Virus record (IMG/VR): IMGVR_UViG_3300030389_003924 | Coordinates: 1-36,441 of that record | Strand: one strand, 5' to 3' | Length of the DNA: 36,441 nucleotides | Source of the DNA: a virus | Part shown: one piece after another, positions 1-7,485 of the stretch | Layout of the letters: each line of letters opens with the position of its first letter | How positions within the stretch are numbered: position 1 is the first letter of the stretch | Notes under the pieces: model-generated | What the model was told of the DNA's origin: nothing | Seen by the model: only the letters and a program-made list of their open reading frames with translations | The model's database searches: none | Translations under genes and position numbers: made by a program

Positions 1-38
1 CCGTCTTTAATATTGTCTACTTGAAGATCGCTAGGCAT
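1..38 (-). CDS. Tail fibre gene, N-terminal fragment cut by window start
   Basis: Only the first 13 codons are present (MPSDLQVDNIKDG), starting at 38 and running off the left edge. They are identical to the N-terminus of the fibre gene at 34926-35573, and bases 1-55 match 35536-35590 exactly. The open fibre frame at the right end (35822-36441) lacks its N-terminus. Comparison with the paralogue at 317-892, which has KDGTAGISIAD at the equivalent junction, suggests both pieces belong to one gene with about 8 nt missing. The N-terminal module is probably the virion-anchoring part of the fibre. Confidence 0.7.
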   Translation of the reverse strand, partial: MPSDLQVDNIKD

Positions 39-41
39 GAT

Positions 42-320
42 TTATTCTGGTTTAGTGGGCCATTCAACCCCTGTTAGATTTCCGTTTTCATCTAGGCTTG
101 GTGTGCTGTTAGCAGGGAGATCACGCAAGGCTTGTCTATATATTTGCCATTCACTTGACATTGTGACATCTGAGTTACCCATCCAATCAGAATTTTTCAA
201 AAGTCCGTTTCGGTGATCTCTAACAAACCGCATAGCAATTTGATCATTTGTAGGATCTGAAATTCCTTTAGTAATCAATTTTGACCTACACATGCGAATA
301 TCCAGTTCTGTTAATGTCAT
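42..320 (-). CDS. Tail assembly chaperone-like protein (fibre chaperone)
   Basis: 92 aa. The C-terminal half (NGLLKNSDWM...YRQALRDLPAN...VEWPTKPE) has the signature of the phage tail assembly chaperone family found next to fibre genes: an R/K-rich LL-x-SDW segment, then YRQ-LRDLP and a terminal WP-x-KPE. These proteins usually help fibres fold or trimerise. The start has a GAGGTCAAGG ribosome site, and the stop codon of the fibre gene at 317-892 overlaps it by 4 nt (ATGA), so the two are translationally coupled. AT-rich like its neighbours. A paralogous chaperone lies at 898-1221. Confidence 0.75.
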   Translation of the reverse strand: MTLTELDIRMCRSKLITKGISDPTNDQIAMRFVRDHRNGLLKNSDWMGNSDVTMSSEWQIYRQALRDLPANSTPSLDENGNLTGVEWPTKPE

Positions 321-892
321 GCCTTGACCTCAAATAAATAAAATTGAAAATCTGGTGAAGTAAAATTCTGCATTTCAACATGTGTCGTACTTCCTGAACC
401 TCTAGAAATTGCAATTGCATAATCTGGGAGAGTGGCACCTTGTGGATTAGAATCATAAGCCCAAAATGAAACTGGGCAATAAGTATCCTTATCACTACCA
501 ATTCCAAAATTTGATCTACTTATTTGCGTTCCAAGATTTGCTGATGTTCCTTGATAAATAGAAACTACTCCAAAGCTATTTGTATTTGCATTAATAGTCA
601 TAAAACATTGACAATAGATTAAAACATGATTCCCTGATGTTATTGTAATCTGTCCAGTAATATCGCATCTTCCAGTATCGGTATTTGTACTAACTACCCC
701 TGTATTTGTATTGGACAAAGTTGGATTGTAAACTGCTTGCACTATATGACCTGACGGGAAAACAACATTTTCCCCAACAATCCCTGCACTTAAAGTTCCG
801 CTTAAAGAAACATTACCAGTAGAATCGGCAATCGATATCCCTGCAGTTCCGTCTTTTGCTTTTACACTCGATACTTTTATTTGAGAACTCAT
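317..892 (-). CDS. Tail fibre / receptor-binding-type protein
   Basis: 191 aa. The N-terminus carries VKAKDGTAGISIADSTGNVSLSGTLSAG, a collagen-like or structural fibre start that is repeated almost exactly in the fibre at the right end of the window. The rest is Ser/Thr/Gly/Asn-rich beta-structure ending in FQFYLFEVKA, similar to the short hydrophobic C-termini of the other fibres here. No enzymatic motif is visible. It belongs to an AT-rich array in which each fibre is paired with a small chaperone-like protein. Function as a fibre or tip protein is inferred from composition and context. Confidence 0.7.
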   Translation of the reverse strand: MSSQIKVSSVKAKDGTAGISIADSTGNVSLSGTLSAGIVGENVVFPSGHIVQAVYNPTLSNTNTGVVSTNTDTGRCDITGQITITSGNHVLIYCQCFMTINANTNSFGVVSIYQGTSANLGTQISRSNFGIGSDKDTYCPVSFWAYDSNPQGATLPDYAIAISRGSGSTTHVEMQNFTSPDFQFYLFEVKA

Positions 893-897
893 GATGC

Positions 898-1221
898 TTA
901 TTCTGGTTTAGTGGGGAATATTATCTTGTTGGGATCACTATTTGATGCAGGAAGGTCACGCAAATCTTGTCTGTATTTTTTCATTTCGTCAGTAATGTTT
1001 CTGTCACTCAAAGCATAAACGTCTGTTTCTTCTAATAACTGATCTCTTTTAAAACGTACTTCATCAAATAACTGTTCATTTGTTTTCGGTGGATTACTAA
1101 ATGTTCCGTCTTCGTTCTGTATCATTCCACAACAAACATCATCTGGAATTTCTGTTAATGTTGTGTCTGTTTCATAGGTCTTAAAAACGACAACTTTATC
1201 TTCTATTTTTGCGTATGCCAT
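898..1221 (-). CDS. Tail assembly chaperone-like protein
   Basis: 107 aa. The N-terminus (MAYAKIEDKVVVFKTYETD) is a small beta-rich domain. The C-terminus (RFKRDQLLEETDVYALSDR...KKYRQDLRDLPAS...IIFPTKPE) is the typical tail assembly chaperone ending, with the same TKPE terminus as the gene at 42-320. It sits between fibre genes 317-892 and 1224-1814 with gaps of only 2-5 nt, so it is in the same transcript and presumably assists one of these fibres. AT-rich. The two chaperones share only their C-terminal halves, which suggests partner-specific N-termini. Confidence 0.75.
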   Translation of the reverse strand: MAYAKIEDKVVVFKTYETDTTLTEIPDDVCCGMIQNEDGTFSNPPKTNEQLFDEVRFKRDQLLEETDVYALSDRNITDEMKKYRQDLRDLPASNSDPNKIIFPTKPE

Positions 1222-1223
1222 TT

Positions 1224-1814
1224 TTATTTTAGTTTTATAATTTTGACAATAGTAAAAATACTAACCAAACCTGATTTTTCTACTTCTATTCCTAACCCAT
1301 TAGATGTTTGTGCAGAAGCAGTGTAATGGGCAATTCTGTAAACATTACTTGAAGTTGGTGTAACTATGTAACTACCGAAACTTCTAGTAGCAACCGCATC
1401 AGAGTCACTTGTATATTCCGATGTACCAGCATTCTTTGTAACATAGGCCCCTGCGGTTTGATCCCACAAAAGAACATGATGCCGATTAACTTTATACGCT
1501 GGAGCACTACATTCAATTAAATATGTACCTGCACCTATTGTAAATTGCTTGTTGACAGGATCTACTGTAACAATATTATCAAGATCACTTAATTTAGTAT
1601 TTAAATCTCTGTATTGAGTAGTATCAGCGGCAGAACCACCACTATTAGTATCAGTAGATTTTTCATCTGCAATAACTGCAACCGAAACAGGATTACCAGT
1701 ACCACCAGCAGGGAAAACAACTGATGAATCTAAAGTAACTGCACTAGATGACAATGTTGCTAGTGTTTTAGTATTTGAAGCATCTTTAATGCTATCTACA
1801 AATAATCCACTCAT
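1224..1814 (-). CDS. Tail fibre protein with conserved anchor module
   Basis: 196 aa. It begins with a module containing TKTLATLSSSAVTL that closely matches the first ~35 residues of the fibre at 34926-35573, then VFPAGG and a diverged body. The body resembles C1q/TNF-like phage fibre tips: a TIGAGTYLIECSAPAYKVNRHHVLLWD segment followed by short beta strands, ending FTIVKIIKLK. This shared N-terminus with a variable C-terminus is what is expected of fibres that dock on the same virion site. AT-rich. Confidence 0.7.
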   Translation of the reverse strand: MSGLFVDSIKDASNTKTLATLSSSAVTLDSSVVFPAGGTGNPVSVAVIADEKSTDTNSGGSAADTTQYRDLNTKLSDLDNIVTVDPVNKQFTIGAGTYLIECSAPAYKVNRHHVLLWDQTAGAYVTKNAGTSEYTSDSDAVATRSFGSYIVTPTSSNVYRIAHYTASAQTSNGLGIEVEKSGLVSIFTIVKIIKLK

Positions 1815-1834
1815 ACGATCACCAAAGTTCCTTC

Positions 1835-2431
1835 CTAAACAATAACAAGCGTTCCCTGGACCGTGATTGATCCATTCGTACCCACGGTCACGGGACCCGC
1901 CATGGTCGCCCCGTAGTTCGCTGGGATCGTCACCGCATGATCGATCTGGGCGTCATGCATTGCCACCCCGTCCTTAACTATAAACAGCTTGTCGTCCACG
2001 GTGTTGATATTCTGGTTCACATAATGCCCCCAGGAATCGGAGTTCCCGAGGATCGGTTTCCGGAGGGCCACGTTCGACGTCGCTATAAACTCCGCCGAGG
2101 TCGTTGTCACTGACCCGCCCATGCCTGAGTGATTTGAACAGTAATAGTACAAAGTTGCCGGGGTCGAGGATGTGACATCGATCTGGGTGTAAGCCCCCGA
2201 GGATCCAGGCGTCCCGACTAAGGTCACCCCGTCTGAAGACCCCAAGGCGGTTCCAGAATTGTGGGTCCCGTCTGAGGTTGTTGAAAAATTCAACGGGTGA
2301 GACGCATTAGACGAATCAGACTGGCTAAACCGGTACGTTATGTTATGACCCAGTTCCAGGGCCGGTGTGGTATAGCCATCGATCTCGTATTTCCCGCTAA
2401 CCACTTTTACTTCAAAAATATAAGTTGCCAT
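1835..2431 (-). CDS. Tail protein with cupredoxin-like domain
   Basis: 198 aa. Residues ~1-110 resemble a plastocyanin/cupredoxin fold: YIFEVKV, GHNITYRF, SHPLNF (His45) and LYYYCSNHSGMGGSV (Cys98, His101, Met104). The four residues are the type needed for a type I copper site, and the His-x2-Met spacing resembles that of CuA proteins. Residues ~110-198 are an unrelated domain (LGNSDSWGHYVNQNINTVDDKLFIVKDG...). Related domains are known in tail proteins of marine phages; whether they bind copper is not established. GC content is higher than in the fibre island. The start overlaps the stop of the collar gene (TGATG). Confidence 0.6.
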   Translation of the reverse strand: MATYIFEVKVVSGKYEIDGYTTPALELGHNITYRFSQSDSSNASHPLNFSTTSDGTHNSGTALGSSDGVTLVGTPGSSGAYTQIDVTSSTPATLYYYCSNHSGMGGSVTTTSAEFIATSNVALRKPILGNSDSWGHYVNQNINTVDDKLFIVKDGVAMHDAQIDHAVTIPANYGATMAGPVTVGTNGSITVQGTLVIV

Positions 2432-3402
2432 CAGCTAACCTGGGGGACTTTTGCAAGGATTATAAAATTGACCACAAAGTAAGGGCCGACGATGTTATGT
2501 GCTTGACCTCCGCCGGTATCAGCGTTTGTGACTGTAGTCGTCACCGTGTGTTTGTGTGTCAGGTCAGGCAGGGGGTGAGTGTGACCTGAGTCTGTGATAT
2601 TTGCGGACCCTGACGCAATGGAGACCGTATTAAGAGTCCCTTGACGGTATCCTGATCCTGACGGGCTCATGTTTGAATAATATGCACTTGAAGCGTTATA
2701 CCCTCCCGCTCTATTAAGCGTGATTGCGTAACCTGTCCCGTCCCAATATGGGTCGTTAAAGCCTAGACCCGTTTGGCTAGTTGACCAACTCGCACTCACT
2801 CGGTTTGTTATCTCACCCGAGTGAGTGTGTCCTGAGTCCGATAGACTTGCCGTGCCACTTAACACGCTTGACGAGGCGTTTGAGTTTACATTCGAGCCTG
2901 GTGTCCGGGGGTCTTCATCTGATACCGTCGAGGAGACGGTAGCACTATGTGAGTGTGACGGTAATTGGCTAGGTGTAAGGACATGGGTCTCACTGTCATC
3001 CGAAGCCCCTGCACTCCGGGACGTGCTAGTAAATGAAGACCGTCCGTTGGCGGTCTGGTTATTGACATACCCCAGTGGGAGGCGACCTCTCAGGTCCGGG
3101 AGTCGAAAGTTTCCGGATCCCGCATTTGAAGAGGGGTCCAGTTGAGCCTGGAGGGGTGACAGAACCGAATAGAGGTCCGGATAAGTCGTCTGAGAGACGG
3201 CACTCCCGTCGCAGATCAGCCAGATCCCGGTGTGGGTCGTGGTCGGGGCCGTCGTCTTAGGCCACATATGGATCAGACCGATAGGACTGACGTCGCCGAC
3301 AAAATCATCGACGACCTGGAGGGCGGAATTTGTTAATCCACCCCATGAGTTTCTTGAGCCCCCGACGGTCGGGAGGGTGATATTCAGTGCGTTGGTCGGC
3401 AT
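2431..3402 (-). CDS. Short tail fibre with collar domain
   Basis: 323 aa. Residues ~35-110 match the phage tail collar domain: PIGLIHMWPKTTAPTTTHTGIWLICDGSAVSQTTYPDLYSVL, then FRLPDLRGRLPLGY. The C-terminal part has repeated His-x-His motifs (SHSHS, SGHTHSG, SGHTHPL, THKHTV), which in T4 gp12-type short fibres bind metal in a trimeric tip. The protein ends with a hydrophobic strand (GPYFVVNFIILAKV), also typical of this family. It overlaps its upstream neighbour by 1 nt. A role in host-surface binding is inferred. Confidence 0.85.
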   Translation of the reverse strand: MPTNALNITLPTVGGSRNSWGGLTNSALQVVDDFVGDVSPIGLIHMWPKTTAPTTTHTGIWLICDGSAVSQTTYPDLYSVLSPLQAQLDPSSNAGSGNFRLPDLRGRLPLGYVNNQTANGRSSFTSTSRSAGASDDSETHVLTPSQLPSHSHSATVSSTVSDEDPRTPGSNVNSNASSSVLSGTASLSDSGHTHSGEITNRVSASWSTSQTGLGFNDPYWDGTGYAITLNRAGGYNASSAYYSNMSPSGSGYRQGTLNTVSIASGSANITDSGHTHPLPDLTHKHTVTTTVTNADTGGGQAHNIVGPYFVVNFIILAKVPQVS

Positions 3403-3752
3403 CAGTCTATGTTAATTTCTGTCCATGTTGTGGTCACATCATCAATCCCGTCCCAGGCTAACACCCCAAAACCGGACCCATCCGCCGTGGAAGATATATC
3501 CGCCCGGGCGAAGTTATAGACGAGGGTCGGCTGGCCCAGGGTTGTTGTGGTCGATTGATAGATTGCAATAAAATTCCCCGTAAAGGTTAAGACCGGGACC
3601 GCCGTCGTGGTGCCCGTCGCTGATATATTTGCCCTGCCAATAGGGACCCTTGTCCCTACCGCCGTGGTGGAGGATGTGGCCGTTATATCGACCTGGTCTG
3701 ACCCTCCAAGGCCCCACTGGCCCTCTCCCCAGTTACCTAAACCCCAAGACAT
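3402..3752 (-). CDS. Tail-associated protein, Trp/Gly N-terminus and beta repeats
   Basis: 116 aa. It starts MSWGLGNWGEGQWGLGG, followed by two or three imperfect beta repeats of the form (A/V)DI(S/T)ATSTTTAVGT. Such Trp-Gly starts with repeated strands occur in small structural proteins of marine phages between the adaptor and fibre genes, but I do not recognise a named family. It is tightly coupled to the genes on both sides (1-nt overlaps), so it is probably a tail component. Function unknown. Confidence 0.6.
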   Translation of the reverse strand: MSWGLGNWGEGQWGLGGSDQVDITATSSTTAVGTRVPIGRANISATGTTTAVPVLTFTGNFIAIYQSTTTTLGQPTLVYNFARADISSTADGSGFGVLAWDGIDDVTTTWTEINID

Positions 3753-4180
3753 CAGTCGAGGGAGACTTTCAAGTTACCGGCTGAAATTTTAAACACGTCA
3801 CCCGAGGATATCGTCTTGGTCGTCGTTGACCCTCCGGAGTCCGTCAGGTTCACGGCACACAACCAGTTCCCACTGGTCGATGCATCATATATGGCGACAT
3901 GGCTGACCGTCCCCCAAGTGGATCCCGCCTCCGGGAATGTTATATCTCCCGAGGTGACAACTTGCTTGGTCGTCCCCTGGGTTGTAGGGGAGGAAAAGGT
4001 CGCCGATTGCCTGGCGTATCCTGTCCCGGTCACCTCAGAGAGGGAACCAGTCGCATCACTCTCGGTCGGGGCGGATGTCAAAAGGCCTACATAAACCGTG
4101 GAGGGTGACGCAAAAGAGTCAGGGTTCGCCCGGAATACGAAGTCCAGGACCTTGCCCTCGAGGTAGTCAGAGAAACTCAT
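3752..4180 (-). CDS. Phage tail fibre-like protein
   Basis: 142 aa. It resembles a common small phage tail protein often annotated as tail fibre protein: VYVGLLTSAPTES, a GTGYARQSATFSSP segment, ITFPEAGSTWGTVSHVAIYDASTSGNWLCAVNLT, and a terminal ISSGDVFKISAGNLKVSLD. All of it is predicted beta strand and no catalytic motif is visible. It lies between the adaptor and the Trp-Gly protein in the tail-assembly order. Confidence 0.7.
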   Translation of the reverse strand: MSFSDYLEGKVLDFVFRANPDSFASPSTVYVGLLTSAPTESDATGSLSEVTGTGYARQSATFSSPTTQGTTKQVVTSGDITFPEAGSTWGTVSHVAIYDASTSGNWLCAVNLTDSGGSTTTKTISSGDVFKISAGNLKVSLD

Positions 4181-4181
4181 A

Positions 4182-4805
4182 TCAGCCTATTCTTGTGATT
4201 GAGGTTTGCGGTGTCCGTCCGGAAAATCGGGCATCGATGTCATGCTGGATGATTTGCTGGATGGCTTGTTCAAAATAGGTATTGAAAGTCGTCGTCACAT
4301 TCTGATCGCCCAGGTAAGGCCCCGCTTGTTTAAGGGATCCATACAGATAGGCGTCTGGGTGATACTCGATCAGCCAGTTTGTTGTGTTCACCGAGGTCAG
4401 GCTCGGGATTGTCCGGAAATATGCGATCTCGATTGTATGATCCGTATCCGGTGTCGGGTAAAATTCTATTTGCTGGCCCAGATGGGCATAAAATGCTGGT
4501 CTTCCAAAAGCGTTACTCGAAGCCCTCTTTTCGTCCATCACGTCCGGCGTGATCTGGGTTAACGCCGTCGGGGGATCCGTATTCAGTTGGATGTTTCTCA
4601 ACGCCACCATCGATGATGGGGGCTTGATGTACTGATTATTCAGAGTCGCCGTCGCCCTGGTGATCATCCTCCGGTCCCGTAACCTCCGGGAAAGCTCGGT
4701 CTCGACAATCCCAATCCAAGTTGGAACCACACTGGCAAGGTCCTCCCTGTTCAGGTAGTCCTGGACGTTATCGATCAAAGATTGATAGTCGGTGATCTTC
4801 GCCAA
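4182..4805 (-). CDS. Head-tail adaptor protein
   Basis: 207 aa. It begins ITDYQSLIDNVQDYLNREDLASVVPTWIGIVETELSRRLRDRRMITRATATL, the typical start of the podovirus/SU10-like tail adaptor family, followed by PPSSMVALRNIQL, a PAFYAHLGQQIEFYPTPDTDHTIEIAYFRTIPSLT core and a terminal helical part. Members form the ring below the portal. Position two genes after the capsid gene supports this. Confidence 0.75.
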   Translation of the reverse strand: MAKITDYQSLIDNVQDYLNREDLASVVPTWIGIVETELSRRLRDRRMITRATATLNNQYIKPPSSMVALRNIQLNTDPPTALTQITPDVMDEKRASSNAFGRPAFYAHLGQQIEFYPTPDTDHTIEIAYFRTIPSLTSVNTTNWLIEYHPDAYLYGSLKQAGPYLGDQNVTTTFNTYFEQAIQQIIQHDIDARFSGRTPQTSITRIG

Positions 4806-5150
4806 TTAGATTGTCCCCTCCCAGACTCGAAAAGGTTTATTCTCAAAGTCATTGAGTTTTTTCCGGAGGTATTTTTTCCATTCCGGGTGGCTCAATTTGT
4901 TATGACGAGCGTACCGTCGCCATTTGTGATACAAGACCTGGGGAACTTCAGCCACCTTCCTCCAGGAGTTTAGGTTTCCTCGTTTATCGAAGGATGGCAG
5001 TTGAGCCTCCTTCATGGATTTGACGGTCTCGATGACCGGTTGAACGTCCTGCTTCCGTCGGTAGATGATGGCCCGTCCGTTGTCGGACGGGTCCGTCACT
5101 ACTTCGGACAGGACTCCCCCGGTGTGGGAGAGTATTGTCCTTCTAGCCAT
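4806..5150 (-). CDS. Conserved structural-region protein, unknown function
   Basis: 114 aa, rich in Lys and Arg, with YHKWRRYARHNKLSHPEWKKYLRKKLNDFENKPFRVW near the C-terminus. It sits between the capsid gene (1-nt overlap at 5150) and the adaptor, where head-completion or tail-connector proteins are usually found. I do not recognise the family. It could be a head-completion protein or a DNA-binding virion protein. Confidence 0.6.
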   Translation of the reverse strand: MARRTILSHTGGVLSEVVTDPSDNGRAIIYRRKQDVQPVIETVKSMKEAQLPSFDKRGNLNSWRKVAEVPQVLYHKWRRYARHNKLSHPEWKKYLRKKLNDFENKPFRVWEGTI

Positions 5151-6115
5151 TATGCGTCAGTACAATCAGCGATGATGGCGTGAGTTGCCTCATTATCAAC
5201 CTGGACGCCCGCCTCGACATACACGGCCTCGGTCATTCCGTCTCCGACGGCCCCCATCGGTTTTCTCTCGAAGTTCCGGAGATAAGCAAGTCTTGCGTAC
5301 TCGGGGTTGATCAGGAAGACGTCTCGTTCCCGGTTGAAGTTATCCGGCACAACCTCGAGGTCTCCGAAATCGGAGGCGACGACGGTGACGGATGCACCAA
5401 CCTGGTTGGCGTCAACCATCCTTCTCATGTTGGTTGAGGACTCATCGAAGGCCCCAATCTTGGCCTTGTTGAAGGGTCCGCATAAGAGGATCGTCGGCAA
5501 CTGGCTGGAGTTCCCGAAAACTTGTTGCATGGCCGAGTTGATGTGGGCCTTGGTCAACGCCCTCTTCGTGCCGTCGGTGATGGTATCAGAACCATCTCCG
5601 GTGGCGACGGCCGGGGAACCGGCAGTCCCGAGGACCTTGTTTGAGGTCAGCCAGGATGAAAGACCGGCGGTCGTTCGGATCGTGGTGGCGTTTCCGGTGT
5701 TCTTTGCCGTCTTAGCGAAGAGAACCGTTTCCAAGTCAGTCTTGAGGGCTCGGACGATTAACTGCATTTGATGAGCCATGGCATCGGCATACCCTGCAGT
5801 TTCTGAGGCCATGGTAGTCCCCGTGATTGTGGCGTTCCTTGTGAGTATCACACACTGGTTTGATCGACGGGTCGTACCGGTCGATGCTTGCCTGGAAATC
5901 ACATCACCTTCAAGCACTCCGGTTCCGGATGCACTCGGAAGGGACTGGACCAACCAGTCAAAATTGGGCTGGGTGACGTCACGGGTTCCAATGGCTTGCA
6001 TTCCGGGCGTTGCTTCCGGAGAGATTTCATAGATCAAATCTGCGAGATCTTCTTTTATTTCATTCTTCGCCCCCGTGGTGGCGTATGTATCGTAAGCGTT
6101 GGCTATTTTAGTCAT
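5150..6115 (-). CDS. Major capsid protein (DUF5309/SU10-like)
   Basis: 321 aa. It contains the hallmarks of the DUF5309-type major capsid family: an N-terminal KEDLADLIYEISPEATPGMQAIGTRDV, the long helix AMAHQMQLIVRALKTDLETVLF, LLCGPFNKAKIGAF in the middle, and a C-terminal VPDNFNRERDVFLINPEYARLAYLR followed by beta strands. The length is right for an HK97-fold capsid subunit. It follows the scaffold-like gene and precedes adaptor genes, the normal head-gene order. Confidence 0.9.
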   Translation of the reverse strand: MTKIANAYDTYATTGAKNEIKEDLADLIYEISPEATPGMQAIGTRDVTQPNFDWLVQSLPSASGTGVLEGDVISRQASTGTTRRSNQCVILTRNATITGTTMASETAGYADAMAHQMQLIVRALKTDLETVLFAKTAKNTGNATTIRTTAGLSSWLTSNKVLGTAGSPAVATGDGSDTITDGTKRALTKAHINSAMQQVFGNSSQLPTILLCGPFNKAKIGAFDESSTNMRRMVDANQVGASVTVVASDFGDLEVVPDNFNRERDVFLINPEYARLAYLRNFERKPMGAVGDGMTEAVYVEAGVQVDNEATHAIIADCTDA

Positions 6116-7047
6116 TACGCACTCCTTTTGAGTATTTCAGAGATCGCCCTAGTGGCGTCATCTGGTTTTCCTGTTTTTGCTAATTGCATCTTTGCCCGTC
6201 GGTACTGGGAGATTCGTCTCTGGGGTTGTTGCTGACCCCCAGGTCGAAGTGTCGCCACCCCTTCAGGGCCTCGTTGCAGTTTTGATTTTCCTTTTTGCGT
6301 CATGGAGTCGAAGAGCAAACTCTTCCTCATCAAGGCGATGGCCCTGGCATCTCCGATGGAATCCATCTCCTCGGCTGAATAGCCCAGGCTGACCCCGTAC
6401 TCTCGAATGGCCTCTTTCTCTTTGGTTGCGACGGTTTCGTCACGCCATTCAGGTATCATATTTGTCAGTTTTTCGGATTGTTGTTGGAGGTACTCCTGAC
6501 GTCGAAGATTGGCGTCTCGCATCCGTTCCCCTTCGACTCTCTGGTATTCCAAATGGGCCTGGTTTCGTTGGGCCAGTAGGTCCCGGTAGTCGTCCTTCGC
6601 CTTCATATAGGCAAGGGGATCCGTCTCGAACAGTTCTTCAGACGGAGGCTGGGGTTCAGGCTGACTCAAGTATTGCTGGAGTCCTGCCTGGTACTGTTCA
6701 CGTTCTTCGGCGACTTTGGCCCGTTCGGCCTCCATTGCCTTTTTTTGTTCTGCGAGTGCTTGAGTCTTCTGGGTGAATGTTTTTTGCCTCATCCATCCGT
6801 CGGCCAGTTCCTCGCCGGTATAGTATTCCTCCTCTCCGGTGTCGGGGTTTAAGACCCGAAACCTGGGGGGCTCGACACTATCGGCCTCAATCTGGTCGTC
6901 TTCGTATTCGGCCTCGAGTTCATTCTCCTCGAGTTGAGTTTCTTCCTCAGTCACCAGCGTGTCCTCCTCCGAGGGAGTCGGGGCCAGGATCTGAGAGATT
7001 CTCGATGTCACGTCATCGGTCCCCGCCGGGGTTATCGATTCGTTCAT
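6115..7047 (-). CDS. Scaffolding protein-like
   Basis: 310 aa and highly charged. Residues 1-70 are acidic (many Glu/Asp). Then comes a short segment with FRVLNPDTGEEEYYTGEELADGWMRQKTFTQKTQAL, followed by a long coiled coil rich in Gln, Glu, Ala and Arg. The C-terminus is basic (PQRRISQYRRAKMQLAKTG...), as expected for a capsid-binding helix-turn-helix of scaffold proteins. Its place between the portal and the capsid gene supports a scaffold role. Confidence 0.8.
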   Translation of the reverse strand: MNESITPAGTDDVTSRISQILAPTPSEEDTLVTEEETQLEENELEAEYEDDQIEADSVEPPRFRVLNPDTGEEEYYTGEELADGWMRQKTFTQKTQALAEQKKAMEAERAKVAEEREQYQAGLQQYLSQPEPQPPSEELFETDPLAYMKAKDDYRDLLAQRNQAHLEYQRVEGERMRDANLRRQEYLQQQSEKLTNMIPEWRDETVATKEKEAIREYGVSLGYSAEEMDSIGDARAIALMRKSLLFDSMTQKGKSKLQRGPEGVATLRPGGQQQPQRRISQYRRAKMQLAKTGKPDDATRAISEILKRSA

Positions 7048-7307
7048 TTGGTTCTCCGTTTAAGTTTATCTAGTGCGTCCCGGGCGAGTTTTCCGTTTTG
7101 CATCATCATGTTGAGATGCTGACGGACTGCGTCCAGGGCGAACCAGGCTTGCCATAAAACCTCACGATCCAACTCCTCTCCGGGTCTGGAATCTCTCCAG
7201 GCGTCGAGGTAGGTCTTCTCGAGATGGTCAAAACTCTCTTGGATTAGCGGATCGTTGAGGAGTTCCTGGGCACGTTCGGCCCTCTGAATTTGCTCTTCGT
7301 TAGTCAC
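7044..7307 (-). CDS. Small conserved protein between portal and scaffold
   Basis: The preferred start is GTG at 7307, preceded by AGAGGT at a good distance, giving 87 aa beginning VTNEEQIQRAERAQELLNDPLIQESF. An upstream ATG at 7343 would add 12 residues but lies in an AT-rich control region without a ribosome site. The protein is helical, with LEKTYLDAWRDSRP and a C-terminal basic helix. Proteins of this type occur between portal and scaffold genes in marine podoviruses. Function unknown. Confidence 0.7.
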   Translation of the reverse strand: MTNEEQIQRAERAQELLNDPLIQESFDHLEKTYLDAWRDSRPGEELDREVLWQAWFALDAVRQHLNMMMQNGKLARDALDKLKRRTK

Positions 7308-7485
7308 ACTAAACCTCTGAAAATACTTGCTAAAAATTGACAATTTTTCCTAATCACTGAGAATCGATTTTTTATAGATCCCCTGGGGGATAGGACGTAT
7401 GATTTAAATCTTGACAAGTTAACTCTGTAAGTATTTAATTTTATTGACAAAAAAATACGTCAAAAATAGTCATTTTTCGACAATT
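7308..7485. promoter_or_regulatory. AT-rich control region between portal and head genes
   Basis: 178 nt without a gene. It contains TTGACAA at 7337-7343, 7411-7417 and 7444-7450, the same half-site found in the lysogeny switch, and a dyad ATCCCC-TG-GGGGAT at 7378-7391. A plus-strand TTGACA at 7411-7416 has a TTTAAT at 7434-7439 after 17 nt, but no plus-strand gene follows. The head genes start just downstream on the minus strand, so a late promoter here is likely, although I cannot point to one clear -10/-35 pair. Confidence 0.4.
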
